From NCBI RefSeq assembly GCF_030065545.1, contig NZ_JASJNC010000003.1, positions 1 through 64,000 of the forward strand: a stretch of 64,000 nt of DNA. Direction: 5' to 3'. Position numbers and translations under genes: made by a program. A model generated the notes under the pieces. That model did not search any database and was not told where the DNA came from. It worked only from the letters and a program-made list of their open reading frames with translations. Positions 50,080 through 59,854 of the stretch are shown here, one piece after another; positions within the stretch are counted from its first letter, which is position 1; every line of letters begins with the position of its first letter. The stretch is from Marinicella marina (GTDB lineage Bacteria; Pseudomonadota; Gammaproteobacteria; Xanthomonadales; Marinicellaceae).

Positions 50080-53000
50080 TTAGTTAAATAGATCTTTCAA
50101 TCCCTCTGCATAGTCAATCTTATCTGACTCTCTGCTTGTAGGAGCCGCTTCCACTGCTGCATCCCTGATACCTCTGGTACCATAAAAAGTATCTAACATT
50201 AAGACTGAGAAGATAGCCCTTACTTGTTCCTGTGTTAGCTCTCCTTGAGTTGCTAGTTTCGCAGGAGCACCTACAGCTGTTATCATGTCATCAATCATTG
50301 AGACACCTGGAACATTAGAGGTGAACTCCTTGGCACTGAAGCCTGTAGGGAGTCCTGAAGTCCTCTTCTTACCTACCAATGGCTCTCCATTCAGTATCTG
50401 AGTAGTGGTATCAACCATTGCAGGTAGTAGGGACACGTTGACCCCATAAGTCGCTCCTGACCTTAGGGCGTTCTCCAGTGTCAACTTCTCCTCTCGTTTC
50501 TTTTCGCTGAAAGGGTGAGAGATGTAGACTCGATTGGCATACATGAACATTCCTAGACCTGCAGTGAATATCAGCTTCTGAGCAGCTAGAGAGTCCGCAA
50601 AGTTAGCATCAGCTAACGTGTGCTTACCCCAGGCAGCAGTAGTGAATGACCTGAACTTCATAATGAAAGCACCTAAGGGTGTTTGCATCATGCGTGGTAA
50701 ATCACCACTGTAGATCTTCTGAATATTATTAGAGTTTACACGGTGAATGACTTGCCTGAAGGCTGTCTCAGTCTCATAGTCCATTTTGTCAAGTCCTATG
50801 TCTGTGATGCCGCCGCCTTTACCTCTTTTAACATTCTTGCTTTTTAACCACTTCTGGATCAGAACATCTCTACCATCTCCTAAGCCCCAAGCCTTTGAAC
50901 GGTTCTTCCACCATCTAGGCATCTTGGCACCACTAGCCCACTGGTCTAATCGACTGACAACAGTAGCCGTGGAGTATCTTGTAGAAACATCTGTGATATG
51001 ACTTAACAGGTTGGTCTCATTCGCTAGTCTCTTACCTGCATCTGTAGCCTTCTCAAACTTACCCATGAAGCCTCTCATTGAAGATTGAACATCATTTTCA
51101 AGTTTAAAAGAAGATCTACTCTCAGCCAGTTTAGAACCAGCTCCAGAGGTCAGTGCCTCTATCTGAGCCACATAAACCTTATCAGCCTTACCTTTCACGT
51201 AGGACTTCAACAGATCCTTAATCATTGGCATGTCCTTCACGACTCCTGAGAGTCCCCTGAAGGCCATAAGTGTTCCAGCCTCTGTGATGGCATTAAGGCC
51301 TGAGCCCCCCATTTTAGAGGCGTACACATGGTTTCCTGAGGTTCTAAAGAATGAGTCAATTAACTCATTGTCTGCACGTACCCCTTGGTGGGTCATACGA
51401 TCCAGTGAGAACCTTAGGTTTTCCACATCACTTGGTTTAGCCTTACCAGCATCCCAAGAGCCGTGCTTCTCCTTGTGGAGTTTATTGATTGCGGCCTCTT
51501 TATCTAACTCATTTACTATCTTCTCAAAAGACTTTGTGGTGTAGCCTTTGTTTCTGAAAGCAAGTTCAGCAGACATCTTATTGGCATAACCATTGGCTAA
51601 CTTATGCACGTTGTTTTCATAAAGATCAGCCATTGTGAAGGTTTGACCGTTGATGTTCATTGCTGCATCTTTATCTAGCAGTAGGCGTGACTTCATGTTA
51701 TCAATCTCACCAGCATCCTTAGGCTTCTTAGAGACAGCTGCAGACTCAATGATCTCCAGTGCCTTAGCCTGTTCAGCTTCTGGTAGGTTCTCTTTAATTA
51801 ATTCCTTCAAAGAGGATACATCATCTAAGTCTAACTCACCTGACTGTTTAACTGTGAAGCCCCCTTCCCCTTGAGACCATGCACGGTTCAAGTAAGCAGT
51901 AGCAACTACATCAGTCAGTTGGTCATTGACTTCCAATCCAGCAGCCTCTCGGCCTTTTCGGATTGCGTTGGATACCAAAGGTTTGAAGTCCATGTGAGAT
52001 CTTACATTTGCCTTGGTCATCATCCCATATAGTTTGTCTCTTGAGATTACTCTCGACATCCAGTTTGGGTCTTGTGAGAATCGGCTTGCGTCATACGCCC
52101 CTGATCGGATTGCTTCTTCTTTAAATGCTTGATAAAAAGCTCTGTCTGCATCTGCGACCTGTTTGATCTGCTCTGGCGCATCTTGGATCTTACCAAGGCG
52201 GTAATCCCCAACCATCTCCATAAATTCATCAAAATCTTCATGGCTCCATTGTCTTCTTAAGAATCCTTTTCCTTTTGTATCCTTTAACCACTCTGCGTAA
52301 TTTGAATTCATGGCCTCATAATAAGGAGACATGTGCTGTTCTTTCAATCTACCAGAGTCCATTTCCATAGGAATATCAACCACATTACCTGGGGTCTCAT
52401 TACCTACACCATGAACATCAGCAGACATCTTCCTAACTACATCTGAGTCAGAACGCTGTGCCCAGGCAGCATGGCTGATCTGAGCTTTCCTTGTGCGTCC
52501 ACCTGGCTCTGGGATACCTTCTACAGCAGCCTTAGCCCTCATCTCTCCTAAGAGGTCTGAGTCATCTGCATCACCTATATTTTTCTTAGGGAATGAAGAT
52601 ACAGCTGCAGCACCTGCAGAACCGTTGTTAGTTTCCTGTTCTGGGATGGCATCCTTCATCTTCTTTAGAACTGCAGATTCCTCTGCCTCTAATTTAGCAG
52701 CAGCCTTGTTACCAGGGATTCCAAAGAGTCCACCAGTACCAAAGGCTGTAATGGTGCCCATAGCTAACTCAGAGAGTTCTACAGGCTCACCATCTGTGGT
52801 TCTCATAGCCTCTGTGATAAGATCAGCAGCAGCTGCCTTACCTCCAGACTCTAGGAATCTGCGCAACATGCCTACCTTGGTGGAACCACCAGCTGCGGCA
52901 TCAACTGCGACACCTATAGGATCTGTAGCATAAGCAGCCATATAAGCAGCCATAGACTTCAAGCCTCCAGCCTTCGCCATCTCCTGATCTAAATGCTGCA

Positions 53001-53343
53001 CTTCAGCAGCTCTAGCTAACAGTCTGGTGTACTCTTGCTGGTTGTTCACATTCTCAAACAGTCCCATGTATTGCTCATCAATACCTTGGGTCTCGAAGTC
53101 TTGTTGCAGCTTCTCTAACGTGTAGGTGTCCATGAAATCTGGGTCATACTTATTGACGCTCATGTCTTGCCTAATCAATGTATTCACTACATGAACATCA
53201 TCAACTGCTGACCCCATCAGGTCTAAGAACTCTGGTGATTCTTCTTCCTGCTTGTTGTAGTCAGGCATGTATAACTCTTTAATGGTGCCAGGATCTACTG
53301 AACCTGGTGCATCATCAAAAATCAGATTATCGGTTTCTTCCAT
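50080..53343 (-). CDS. Internal virion protein (T7 gp16-like)
   Basis: A 1087-residue protein in the gp16 position. It is mostly helical with Ala-rich segments and a hydrophobic stretch near residue 160-180 (SMAAYMAAYATDPIG). It is shorter than T7 gp16 (1318), and no lytic-transglycosylase motif is visible at the N terminus, so the muralytic activity may be elsewhere. Such proteins are ejected into the host periplasm and form the DNA channel. It overlaps gp15-like by 17 bp. Confidence 0.75.
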   Translation of the reverse strand: MEETDNLIFDDAPGSVDPGTIKELYMPDYNKQEEESPEFLDLMGSAVDDVHVVNTLIRQDMSVNKYDPDFMDTYTLEKLQQDFETQGIDEQYMGLFENVNNQQEYTRLLARAAEVQHLDQEMAKAGGLKSMAAYMAAYATDPIGVAVDAAAGGSTKVGMLRRFLESGGKAAAADLITEAMRTTDGEPVELSELAMGTITAFGTGGLFGIPGNKAAAKLEAEESAVLKKMKDAIPEQETNNGSAGAAAVSSFPKKNIGDADDSDLLGEMRAKAAVEGIPEPGGRTRKAQISHAAWAQRSDSDVVRKMSADVHGVGNETPGNVVDIPMEMDSGRLKEQHMSPYYEAMNSNYAEWLKDTKGKGFLRRQWSHEDFDEFMEMVGDYRLGKIQDAPEQIKQVADADRAFYQAFKEEAIRSGAYDASRFSQDPNWMSRVISRDKLYGMMTKANVRSHMDFKPLVSNAIRKGREAAGLEVNDQLTDVVATAYLNRAWSQGEGGFTVKQSGELDLDDVSSLKELIKENLPEAEQAKALEIIESAAVSKKPKDAGEIDNMKSRLLLDKDAAMNINGQTFTMADLYENNVHKLANGYANKMSAELAFRNKGYTTKSFEKIVNELDKEAAINKLHKEKHGSWDAGKAKPSDVENLRFSLDRMTHQGVRADNELIDSFFRTSGNHVYASKMGGSGLNAITEAGTLMAFRGLSGVVKDMPMIKDLLKSYVKGKADKVYVAQIEALTSGAGSKLAESRSSFKLENDVQSSMRGFMGKFEKATDAGKRLANETNLLSHITDVSTRYSTATVVSRLDQWASGAKMPRWWKNRSKAWGLGDGRDVLIQKWLKSKNVKRGKGGGITDIGLDKMDYETETAFRQVIHRVNSNNIQKIYSGDLPRMMQTPLGAFIMKFRSFTTAAWGKHTLADANFADSLAAQKLIFTAGLGMFMYANRVYISHPFSEKKREEKLTLENALRSGATYGVNVSLLPAMVDTTTQILNGEPLVGKKRTSGLPTGFSAKEFTSNVPGVSMIDDMITAVGAPAKLATQGELTQEQVRAIFSVLMLDTFYGTRGIRDAAVEAAPTSRESDKIDYAEGLKDLFN

Positions 53344-55480
53344 AATTAGTTTCTAACTCTTCCTCTATTTTGAGTAATTTCTCTCGTCTCAGACGTGTAG
53401 CCTCTGGCATTCCTTTATCCAGCTGCATCTTCTCTTTATTGGACTCAAACCATTCACTTGTGTACTCAGTCTCTGGGTTCACGTGGTTCTCAGCCATAGC
53501 CTTAACGACCTCATGGTATGAGAAGACCACAAGTTCTCCCTGTGAGTTTCTAATGGCATCACCATCTTTCTTATTAATAATGAAACTGCCTTGTACATCT
53601 CGTTTTGGCTGAATAATGAAGTCATCTGGGTCTAGCTTAGGATCTATTGATTTAATCCAATCATCGTAGACTGCAGGGAAGCTGGTAGGCATGTTCTTAC
53701 TTGAAACCCAGGCACCTCCTACTGGTTGATGTGTTGATAAGAATCTATCCTTAGCAGCTTTCATAGAAGACTCTAAGGTCATACCTTTCCCATAGAACAC
53801 TGCAGCATCATCTCTAATTACTTCTCTGAGATATGCAGTAGGCGCTATGTTTGTCTTTTTATCAAACCACAAGAAGGTATTTTCTATCTGTGATTTATTA
53901 CCAACTAAGTCACCAATAGTCTCCTCAAAAGCCTCATTGAAGCCATCCATTCTCATGTTAGCCTGTAGCTCACTTAGAGGGGTCTCTTGACGTTGCTTCA
54001 GGATCTCCACAGCTTCTTCAGGGCTATAACGCTCTGTCAGCTCATTGTATGCTTTCAGCTCTGCCAGTTTCTCTGTGTTCACTCCTACGAAAGGAGAGAC
54101 ACCTTCAATACTTTCCAAAGCCTCAACAACTGTAGCGGTGTGCTGGAACTGAGGTGTACCTAAGACAGCAGAGTCTGTGAGACGCTTAATGTTGCCAGGA
54201 GTATGTCCTGCAGCTTGGGATCTCTCGAAGTACTCTTTATAAGCAGTCAGTATCTGGCCTCTCTGAGCTTCGATTTCTCTGAGATCTTCAGGTGCCTGAG
54301 CAGACTCATAGGATATAGCATTATTAATAATAGCCTCACCTAAGGCTTCATAATCAGCATCCATAGAATCATAGACAGCCTTACGGACTTTAGGGTCACT
54401 CTCGTTGAATAAGGTTCTAGGGTCTCTCTTGTACTCCTCAATAATAGCAGTACGATCAAGTTCCAATCCTCGCTTCTTCAAGGCTTCCTCATGTCTTCTG
54501 TATAGTGAGACATTCTGATCGGGTGTGATGACATCATTCTCAGTGGCTTCATCAATAGCAGCCATGTTGAAATCTTCAGTACCTACGGTGGACTCAAAGG
54601 CTCTACGTGTCTGAGCTTTCTCTAAGTCTGAGACCTTCATGGCCTCCTTCTCAGCAGCTTCCTGACGTGCCTTAGCTACGGCTATTTGTTTCTCTAACTG
54701 AGCACCATACTTACCACTGACAGCCTTTCCTTTTGACAGTAAGTGCTCTGCAGCAGCTTCGGCACCTGCAATGTTTCCCATGTCTAAAGCATGTGTAATG
54801 CCTTTAAACATAGCATCGTGGCGTTCATCCAGATTGGTGCCTAAGTTATCTAAAGTAGTATCTAAGTTCTTGAAGAACCCTTGTGGTGCATTACCATCTG
54901 GAATGGCTGCTAACTGAGAGTTCACAGTATCCACAGCAGTGAAGTTGATTTGCTCATCTTCAGCCTGTGCTACAAACTGCTCATATACCTTAGACCCAAT
55001 ACTTTGAATAGCAGCTGCTTTATCATTCAATCCCTTCAGATAAAAAGGATCACTCTCCTCTTTCACAAAGCCATTCATGTGCTCATTGATAAACTCATCA
55101 AGATCGAACTTGCCTAAGGTGCCCTCGTCCTTAGCAGTCTGCATAGCGTCCTGCAGGGATTGTGGTAGAGTAGCTGCAGCTTTAGTGGCATCATTGATAC
55201 CTGTCTGTGAGTTTAAGCCTTTAACATAAGCCTCATCCTCAAGACGTTCTGGATCTACTGTCTCAGCGTTAGCATCGAATCTGCCTTGTTCATAAAGAGT
55301 ATTGTCTAACTTCTCTCGTTTTCGTTGTTGAACTGTTTGAACAAAGTTACCTAATGCGCCAAAGTTAGTGTTAGACTGCTTTGCTCTTACCTGTGTGGGT
55401 GCGTAGATGCCCCCTTGTTGCGAGGCAATCTCAGTACCTAAATTTTGAGTATCAACTCTGCGCCTTTTTTCCTTAGGCAT
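53327..55480 (-). CDS. Internal virion protein (T7 gp15-like)
   Basis: A 717-residue, helix-rich protein (T7 gp15 is 747). It lacks hydrophobic segments and shows long charged helices (KAKDEGTLGKFDLDEF, EERHDAMFKGITHAL). The gene overlaps both gp14-like (1 bp) and gp16-like (17 bp). It should form part of the ejected core structure. Confidence 0.75.
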   Translation of the reverse strand: MPKEKRRRVDTQNLGTEIASQQGGIYAPTQVRAKQSNTNFGALGNFVQTVQQRKREKLDNTLYEQGRFDANAETVDPERLEDEAYVKGLNSQTGINDATKAAATLPQSLQDAMQTAKDEGTLGKFDLDEFINEHMNGFVKEESDPFYLKGLNDKAAAIQSIGSKVYEQFVAQAEDEQINFTAVDTVNSQLAAIPDGNAPQGFFKNLDTTLDNLGTNLDERHDAMFKGITHALDMGNIAGAEAAAEHLLSKGKAVSGKYGAQLEKQIAVAKARQEAAEKEAMKVSDLEKAQTRRAFESTVGTEDFNMAAIDEATENDVITPDQNVSLYRRHEEALKKRGLELDRTAIIEEYKRDPRTLFNESDPKVRKAVYDSMDADYEALGEAIINNAISYESAQAPEDLREIEAQRGQILTAYKEYFERSQAAGHTPGNIKRLTDSAVLGTPQFQHTATVVEALESIEGVSPFVGVNTEKLAELKAYNELTERYSPEEAVEILKQRQETPLSELQANMRMDGFNEAFEETIGDLVGNKSQIENTFLWFDKKTNIAPTAYLREVIRDDAAVFYGKGMTLESSMKAAKDRFLSTHQPVGGAWVSSKNMPTSFPAVYDDWIKSIDPKLDPDDFIIQPKRDVQGSFIINKKDGDAIRNSQGELVVFSYHEVVKAMAENHVNPETEYTSEWFESNKEKMQLDKGMPEATRLRREKLLKIEEELETNYGRNR

Positions 55481-55926
55481 TAACTTCCTCCTGGTAGTTT
55501 ACTTCCAATCTTTGAGTCACCATAAAGACCTCCAGCAATCTGAAGACCTGTGCCTAACCAATCAGCACCTTGCACTGAGTTTAAGTTAGACTGTAGTTGC
55601 TGATCGTTGCCTTCAATCTGTAGCTCTCTGTTACCTTCAATGGTCGCTAGATCCGTTCCGATCTGCATGTCCGCATTGTTCAGTAAAGAGCTTATAGACA
55701 GACCTGAGGCACCTGAACCAGCTGCTCTGGCTTTAATCTTAGCTCTGGCATTCCTGGCTCTTGTGGCTTCATTCTGAGCCTTAATAGATTGAGACCTGTT
55801 AATCTCTTTTTCTTTCTGCCGACTTGCCTTGCGGTAAGCCTTCCTTTGCTTACTCGCATTCCTATCAGCCTGTACTGCACCTGCTATGGCAGTGGTGGCT
55901 AACAAGATAGTAGTGGGTTCACACAT
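55480..55926 (-). CDS. Internal virion protein (T7 gp14-like)
   Basis: A 148-residue protein with a hydrophobic N-terminal stretch (TTILLATTAIAGAVQ), a basic helix (KQRKAYRKASRQKEKEINRSQ) and a Gly-rich tail (LGTGLQIAGGLYGD). The T7 gp14 counterpart is 196 residues and is inserted in the outer membrane during ejection. The start overlaps the GNAT-like gene by 8 bp. Confidence 0.75.
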   Translation of the reverse strand: MCEPTTILLATTAIAGAVQADRNASKQRKAYRKASRQKEKEINRSQSIKAQNEATRARNARAKIKARAAGSGASGLSISSLLNNADMQIGTDLATIEGNRELQIEGNDQQLQSNLNSVQGADWLGTGLQIAGGLYGDSKIGSKLPGGS

Positions 55927-56416
55927 ATATCAATACAGTTCCTTTAATATTTGGGAGATTCACTTGGGTGTCCTGTTTGAATCCAATCTTCTTCAAGAAT
56001 GGAATAGAGTACGGATGATCCTCTGAGGCCATGACGTGTAAATAAGAGAAGTATGGTGCCCATCGTTCCTTGATGTAGTACTTAGCAAGTTGCATTACCT
56101 CTTTAGGGTAAAGCTCTAAGTCACCGTTAGACAGAAGCCAAGGATGCCCCACAACTAACTTGTTGGTACCCTCGGCCTCATATTCCATCTCTTTAGACAC
56201 ACAGCCGAATAAGGCAATGGGTTTTAATGATTCGTTATCCACTAGAGTATAGCACTCAAAACTAGACCTAAAATAACCAGTCAAGGCTTCCTTAAGATCC
56301 TTCTTTTTAATACCAGCAATGGTAGCCAACTCAACCCTATCAGCCTCACATAAAGTGTCAGCGAATAGTTCAAAGTCTGCTTCTACTGGGGGTGCTTCAA
56401 AAGTGTTACGTTTCAT
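55919..56416 (-). CDS. GNAT-like virion protein (T7 gp13 position)
   Basis: A 165-residue protein with GNAT-type features: a central sheet and the end HPYSIPFLKKIGFKQDTQVN, resembling GNAT motif B. It lies where T7 gp13 is, between tail tubular B and gp14. Acetyltransferase-like proteins in this slot occur in several T7 relatives; enzymatic activity is not proven, and the acetyl-CoA loop is not obvious. Confidence 0.7.
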   Translation of the reverse strand: MKRNTFEAPPVEADFELFADTLCEADRVELATIAGIKKKDLKEALTGYFRSSFECYTLVDNESLKPIALFGCVSKEMEYEAEGTNKLVVGHPWLLSNGDLELYPKEVMQLAKYYIKERWAPYFSYLHVMASEDHPYSIPFLKKIGFKQDTQVNLPNIKGTVLIYV

Positions 56417-58569
56417 TAAATTCTCCGTGTCCGTGAACTGACCAGGGCTTCCATCTCACCTCGAATGAAGTTAGCTCCATCCCACAGTTTGTTCACTAAT
56501 GTTATTGTTGTATTTGCAGCATTACCAAGCACAGGGAATCTCCTTGATCCTGTTCTGGATGTTGGTGCATTTAAGTTAAAATATTCAGTACCAAGAACCC
56601 TAGCTGAGTAGGTCTCAATTAAGTCAGTGATAAACGTACCACCTACATCATCACGACCTTCTACTTTCACATGAACCTCAAAGGCTGATGTGTCTAAGTA
56701 GCTAATCATGATGTTGCGTATCTGCATCCTTGCAGTCGCCATTGAGTTCCCATTGCCTCTGTAGTACTGTCTGGACAGTTCAAGGCTTTGGGTGTAATTA
56801 GTGCCTAAGAATAGAGTTCCATTAGTCCAGAAGTCTTGAGCAACATAGAAGCTGTACAAGTTGTTTCCTGGCTGGAATGTGAAGATGGTGTCCTTCTCAT
56901 ATAGAACTCCTGGAGTGCCATGTCCTTGCCCTAAAACCACCACAAGGTCATCTCGAACCTCTGGAGCCATGATAGGGAAGTTATGGGTTATTAGTGTTCT
57001 ATTAGTACCACCATCATAGGCTGTACTAGGGACTGTAAGGAAGTCAAGACACACAGGCTTATTGAAGGAGTCATTGTAGTCTCCTGGATCGCCTATCTTC
57101 AAGTTGATCTTGCCTAAGAAGGTCTCTGTAGTCTTTGTGCCTAAGTTCTCATCAATGGTGTAGTTGAATGTGAATATCACAAACAAGTGAGAATCTACTA
57201 CCTTCATATTTAAGATAGAGATGTTCTCATTGAACTCCCACTGACCCCACGCACTTTGGATCTTCTGATCTCCATTGTAGTGATAGAAGTACGTCCACAG
57301 TTTATTCTTTGTTTCCTCTGAGAACACAGCTAAGAAGTCATAGTTGTTCTGGGCTTCCATCAATGTCACGTTCTTAGGGATGTAGCTGTCTACATGCGCC
57401 GTAGCATCTGTGGCATCTGTAGTGACCGTTAAGTCCTGTACGTACATCTCTCGAACATTGGAGTGGTTCCCTGAGTTCACAGTGAAGAATAGATTACTCC
57501 CTGCGTTCGTAGGTTCACACTGGGCTGAAGTTTCAAAACTGGTAGCCAGATCAATCCTTGCAGATCCTGGGGTAATCACAGGTTCTCCAGAGAGATTATA
57601 TTGAGCAGTCTCAGTGAACAGAATTACATTCTTATTCAAAGGTTTAGCCCATCTCAAAGGAGATGTGGTGCCACTCTTAACTTCCAAGTCAATCCTTGCA
57701 GTGTCCAATAAGTCCACCACAGTTGTCCTGAAGAAGTTATGTGGTTCATCTACTTCACTCATACAGATCGTAGAGGGACTTAAGAATCCTAATCGACCAT
57801 TGAGATCAAAGATGGCATTAATAGTTGTGCCTGTGAATGTAGGGAACTTATTAGAATCCTCATCACCTACAAGCCTTTTGTCCCATGTGACAGGTGTGAA
57901 TTCAAATCGAACACCATTAGGATCTACCTCATCAAAGATTAGTTCTAAGACGTGGGGCATCGTAGCTGAGTCCAGCTCATCACTGATACCAGGCTCGACC
58001 CATTCAAACCATTTACCGCCTGTCTTCTTGGCATAGTAAACATCAAACTCAATTGATTCATGACCAATGATTTTATAGATGGCACCTTCTGCAGCACTGC
58101 CAAGTGCATCATCCTGTAAGGACTGCGCAGTACCTGCAATAGATCCTGCAGACGTGGAGGCTGTAGCAGTCACCACAGTCTCTGTGTTCACAATATAGGT
58201 CTTACTTCCTCTGGTGAGAGCACGTATGTACCTCTTAGGATCTGCAGATGTCAGGTAGGTCTGAGCGGTGTCATTAAGGACTGTCAGTTTCTGACCATCA
58301 CTTAGTCGGTAAACAGCTAAGGCTTCTGATTCAATGACCAATAAATACCTATCACCATTCTTATCAGTAATCCAGTGATAGAAGTTATCTGATAAATCAT
58401 TAGAAGACAGTAAATTTACAACTTCTATAGGAGGTCTCTTACTGCACCCCTTAGCAATTGAGAAGCTACAGTTCAGTGCCTCTTCGCATTGATTATCAGC
58501 TCTAACTACAGGAGACTGTTGTGAGACTCCTCCGTGAAAGCCTGATATAACCTGGGGTTCAATGGGCAT
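56416..58569 (-). CDS. Tail tubular protein B (T7 gp12-like)
   Basis: A 717-residue nozzle protein (T7 gp12 is 794). The start, IEPQVISGFHGGVSQQSPVVR, is the family signature. The middle shows GRLGFLSPSTICMSEVDEPHNFF, and the end has an ordinary beta-rich pattern. It forms the distal tail tube and carries the fibres. It follows the gp11-like gene by 2 bp. Confidence 0.9.
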   Translation of the reverse strand: MPIEPQVISGFHGGVSQQSPVVRADNQCEEALNCSFSIAKGCSKRPPIEVVNLLSSNDLSDNFYHWITDKNGDRYLLVIESEALAVYRLSDGQKLTVLNDTAQTYLTSADPKRYIRALTRGSKTYIVNTETVVTATASTSAGSIAGTAQSLQDDALGSAAEGAIYKIIGHESIEFDVYYAKKTGGKWFEWVEPGISDELDSATMPHVLELIFDEVDPNGVRFEFTPVTWDKRLVGDEDSNKFPTFTGTTINAIFDLNGRLGFLSPSTICMSEVDEPHNFFRTTVVDLLDTARIDLEVKSGTTSPLRWAKPLNKNVILFTETAQYNLSGEPVITPGSARIDLATSFETSAQCEPTNAGSNLFFTVNSGNHSNVREMYVQDLTVTTDATDATAHVDSYIPKNVTLMEAQNNYDFLAVFSEETKNKLWTYFYHYNGDQKIQSAWGQWEFNENISILNMKVVDSHLFVIFTFNYTIDENLGTKTTETFLGKINLKIGDPGDYNDSFNKPVCLDFLTVPSTAYDGGTNRTLITHNFPIMAPEVRDDLVVVLGQGHGTPGVLYEKDTIFTFQPGNNLYSFYVAQDFWTNGTLFLGTNYTQSLELSRQYYRGNGNSMATARMQIRNIMISYLDTSAFEVHVKVEGRDDVGGTFITDLIETYSARVLGTEYFNLNAPTSRTGSRRFPVLGNAANTTITLVNKLWDGANFIRGEMEALVSSRTRRI

Positions 58570-58571
58570 CT

Positions 58572-59165
58572 TTATCTCCTATAGACGTTGGGTTTACGAG
58601 AATTCTTCGCATCTTCCTGAGTCATCCTGTACTCAGCTTTGGCAACCACATCTGGATTGAAAGGTTGTCCTAAGATCCCTGAGAACTCTTGAGCAGTCAT
58701 CTTGACCACATAGTCCGTAAAACTGTCAGGGCAGTTCTGTAAGGGTGTGGAGTACACATAATCTATGTACCCTTTATACATGGCAGGATTGTAATCCACA
58801 GTTCTGATCTGATTACCTATGTCATCAGTCCAGAGGGTGTAGTCCTCATCCATGCACTTGTTTCTTGGTTTATTAATCACGTTCAGGACACTTATGAAAG
58901 TCCCTTGAATCTCATGATCTATGGAGTAGAAAGGACTGCTTTCATTTACAGGCACCTCAAAGTCATAAACTGTATTAAACCAAAGACCCTTACTTTGCAC
59001 CATCCTCGCATTCTCAATTAATAGAGAGTATGCAATCTCCTCATCTGCATTAAGTAAGGAGTTGAATATGTGACCTGAAGGGATCTTGGGTAGTCCTGAG
59101 TAAATCAAGACTCTGTTTAACAAAGTTTCTGCTTGGAAGTCATCTGCTATCTGTGGAGCAGCCAT
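58572..59165 (-). CDS. Tail tubular protein A-like protein, second copy
   Basis: A 197-residue protein of the same size as T7 gp11 (196). FQAETLLNRVLIYSGLPKI, ENARMVQSKGLWFNTVYDFEVP, and YIDYVYSTPLQNCP/DYVVKMTAQEFSGIL match the gp11-type plan. It starts on the stop codon of the neighbouring gp11 homolog (1-bp overlap). Having two such genes in a row is unusual, so they may form alternating layers or different rings. Confidence 0.7.
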   Translation of the reverse strand: MAAPQIADDFQAETLLNRVLIYSGLPKIPSGHIFNSLLNADEEIAYSLLIENARMVQSKGLWFNTVYDFEVPVNESSPFYSIDHEIQGTFISVLNVINKPRNKCMDEDYTLWTDDIGNQIRTVDYNPAMYKGYIDYVYSTPLQNCPDSFTDYVVKMTAQEFSGILGQPFNPDVVAKAEYRMTQEDAKNSRKPNVYRR

Positions 59166-59797
59166 TACCTAGTCCTTTGTTGTTGGTTGCCTCCTGAGGT
59201 AACTGGGTCTTGAATAAGAGCAGCAGTTCTCAGCTTATGGCGCATCATGAATATCCCACCTCCAGGTGTGTTCCTGGCGTGTTCAGCTTCCATAGATCGG
59301 AAGGCTTCTAACTCATGAATCTCGGTGAAGACAGCAATTGCGCTGTCGCCTAAAATTTGTTGGTGTGTAATCCTTGCAGCACGTATAGTAATATAACGTC
59401 TCGCAGGTTCTGGTAGTAACTCGAAGTCTGTGGTCTCAATAATATCAAGACTCACTGAGCCACTGAATACATCGGTGTTGTTAGCAATATCATACAGGTA
59501 CCCATCTCGTTCTACAACGTTACGGTTCTCGCCTGTGGCTGTGTATCCACCTGAAGATGGTCTCACTGAAATAACATTAGCTGGTATAGCAATTCTACCT
59601 GCTGAGGGAGCATAGGCAACATTGTATCTGGAGTTGAACCACCATCCCTTTTGTTCCACCTCTGTCTTAACGCTTCGGAGCGTATCCAAAGCAATAGCCG
59701 CATCTGAGTTTGTCGCTACAGCTAAAGAGTTTATGGGGATCTCCCCAATGGCCTTCAGTACTTCATTGACCGCCATTAATTCTGTTGTTTTAGTCAT
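59165..59797 (-). CDS. Tail tubular protein A (T7 gp11-like)
   Basis: A 210-residue adaptor protein linking portal to nozzle. The family pattern is clear: MAVNEVLKAIGEIPINSLA, VKTEVEQKGWWFNSRYN, DIIETTDFELLPEPARRYITIRAARI and HELEAFRSMEAEHARN. It is the first gene after the hairpin following the capsid gene. Confidence 0.9.
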   Translation of the reverse strand: MTKTTELMAVNEVLKAIGEIPINSLAVATNSDAAIALDTLRSVKTEVEQKGWWFNSRYNVAYAPSAGRIAIPANVISVRPSSGGYTATGENRNVVERDGYLYDIANNTDVFSGSVSLDIIETTDFELLPEPARRYITIRAARITHQQILGDSAIAVFTEIHELEAFRSMEAEHARNTPGGGIFMMRHKLRTAALIQDPVTSGGNQQQRTR

Positions 59798-59814
59798 CCT
59801 GTCCCTTTAAGAAT

Positions 59815-59836
59815 GAGAGGAGCCGAAGCCCCTCTC
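59815..59836 (-). terminator. UUCG-capped hairpin after capsid gene
   Basis: On the minus strand the RNA reads GAGAGGGGC-UUCG-GCUCCUCUC: a nine-base-pair stem (one G-U wobble) closed by the exceptionally stable C(UUCG)G tetraloop. It sits just after the capsid stop, exactly where T7 has its Tphi terminator. The following tract AUUCUU is weak, so it may be an attenuating terminator letting part of the transcripts continue. Confidence 0.7.
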
Positions 59837-59854
59837 GTAGTCCATTAGTCCCTA

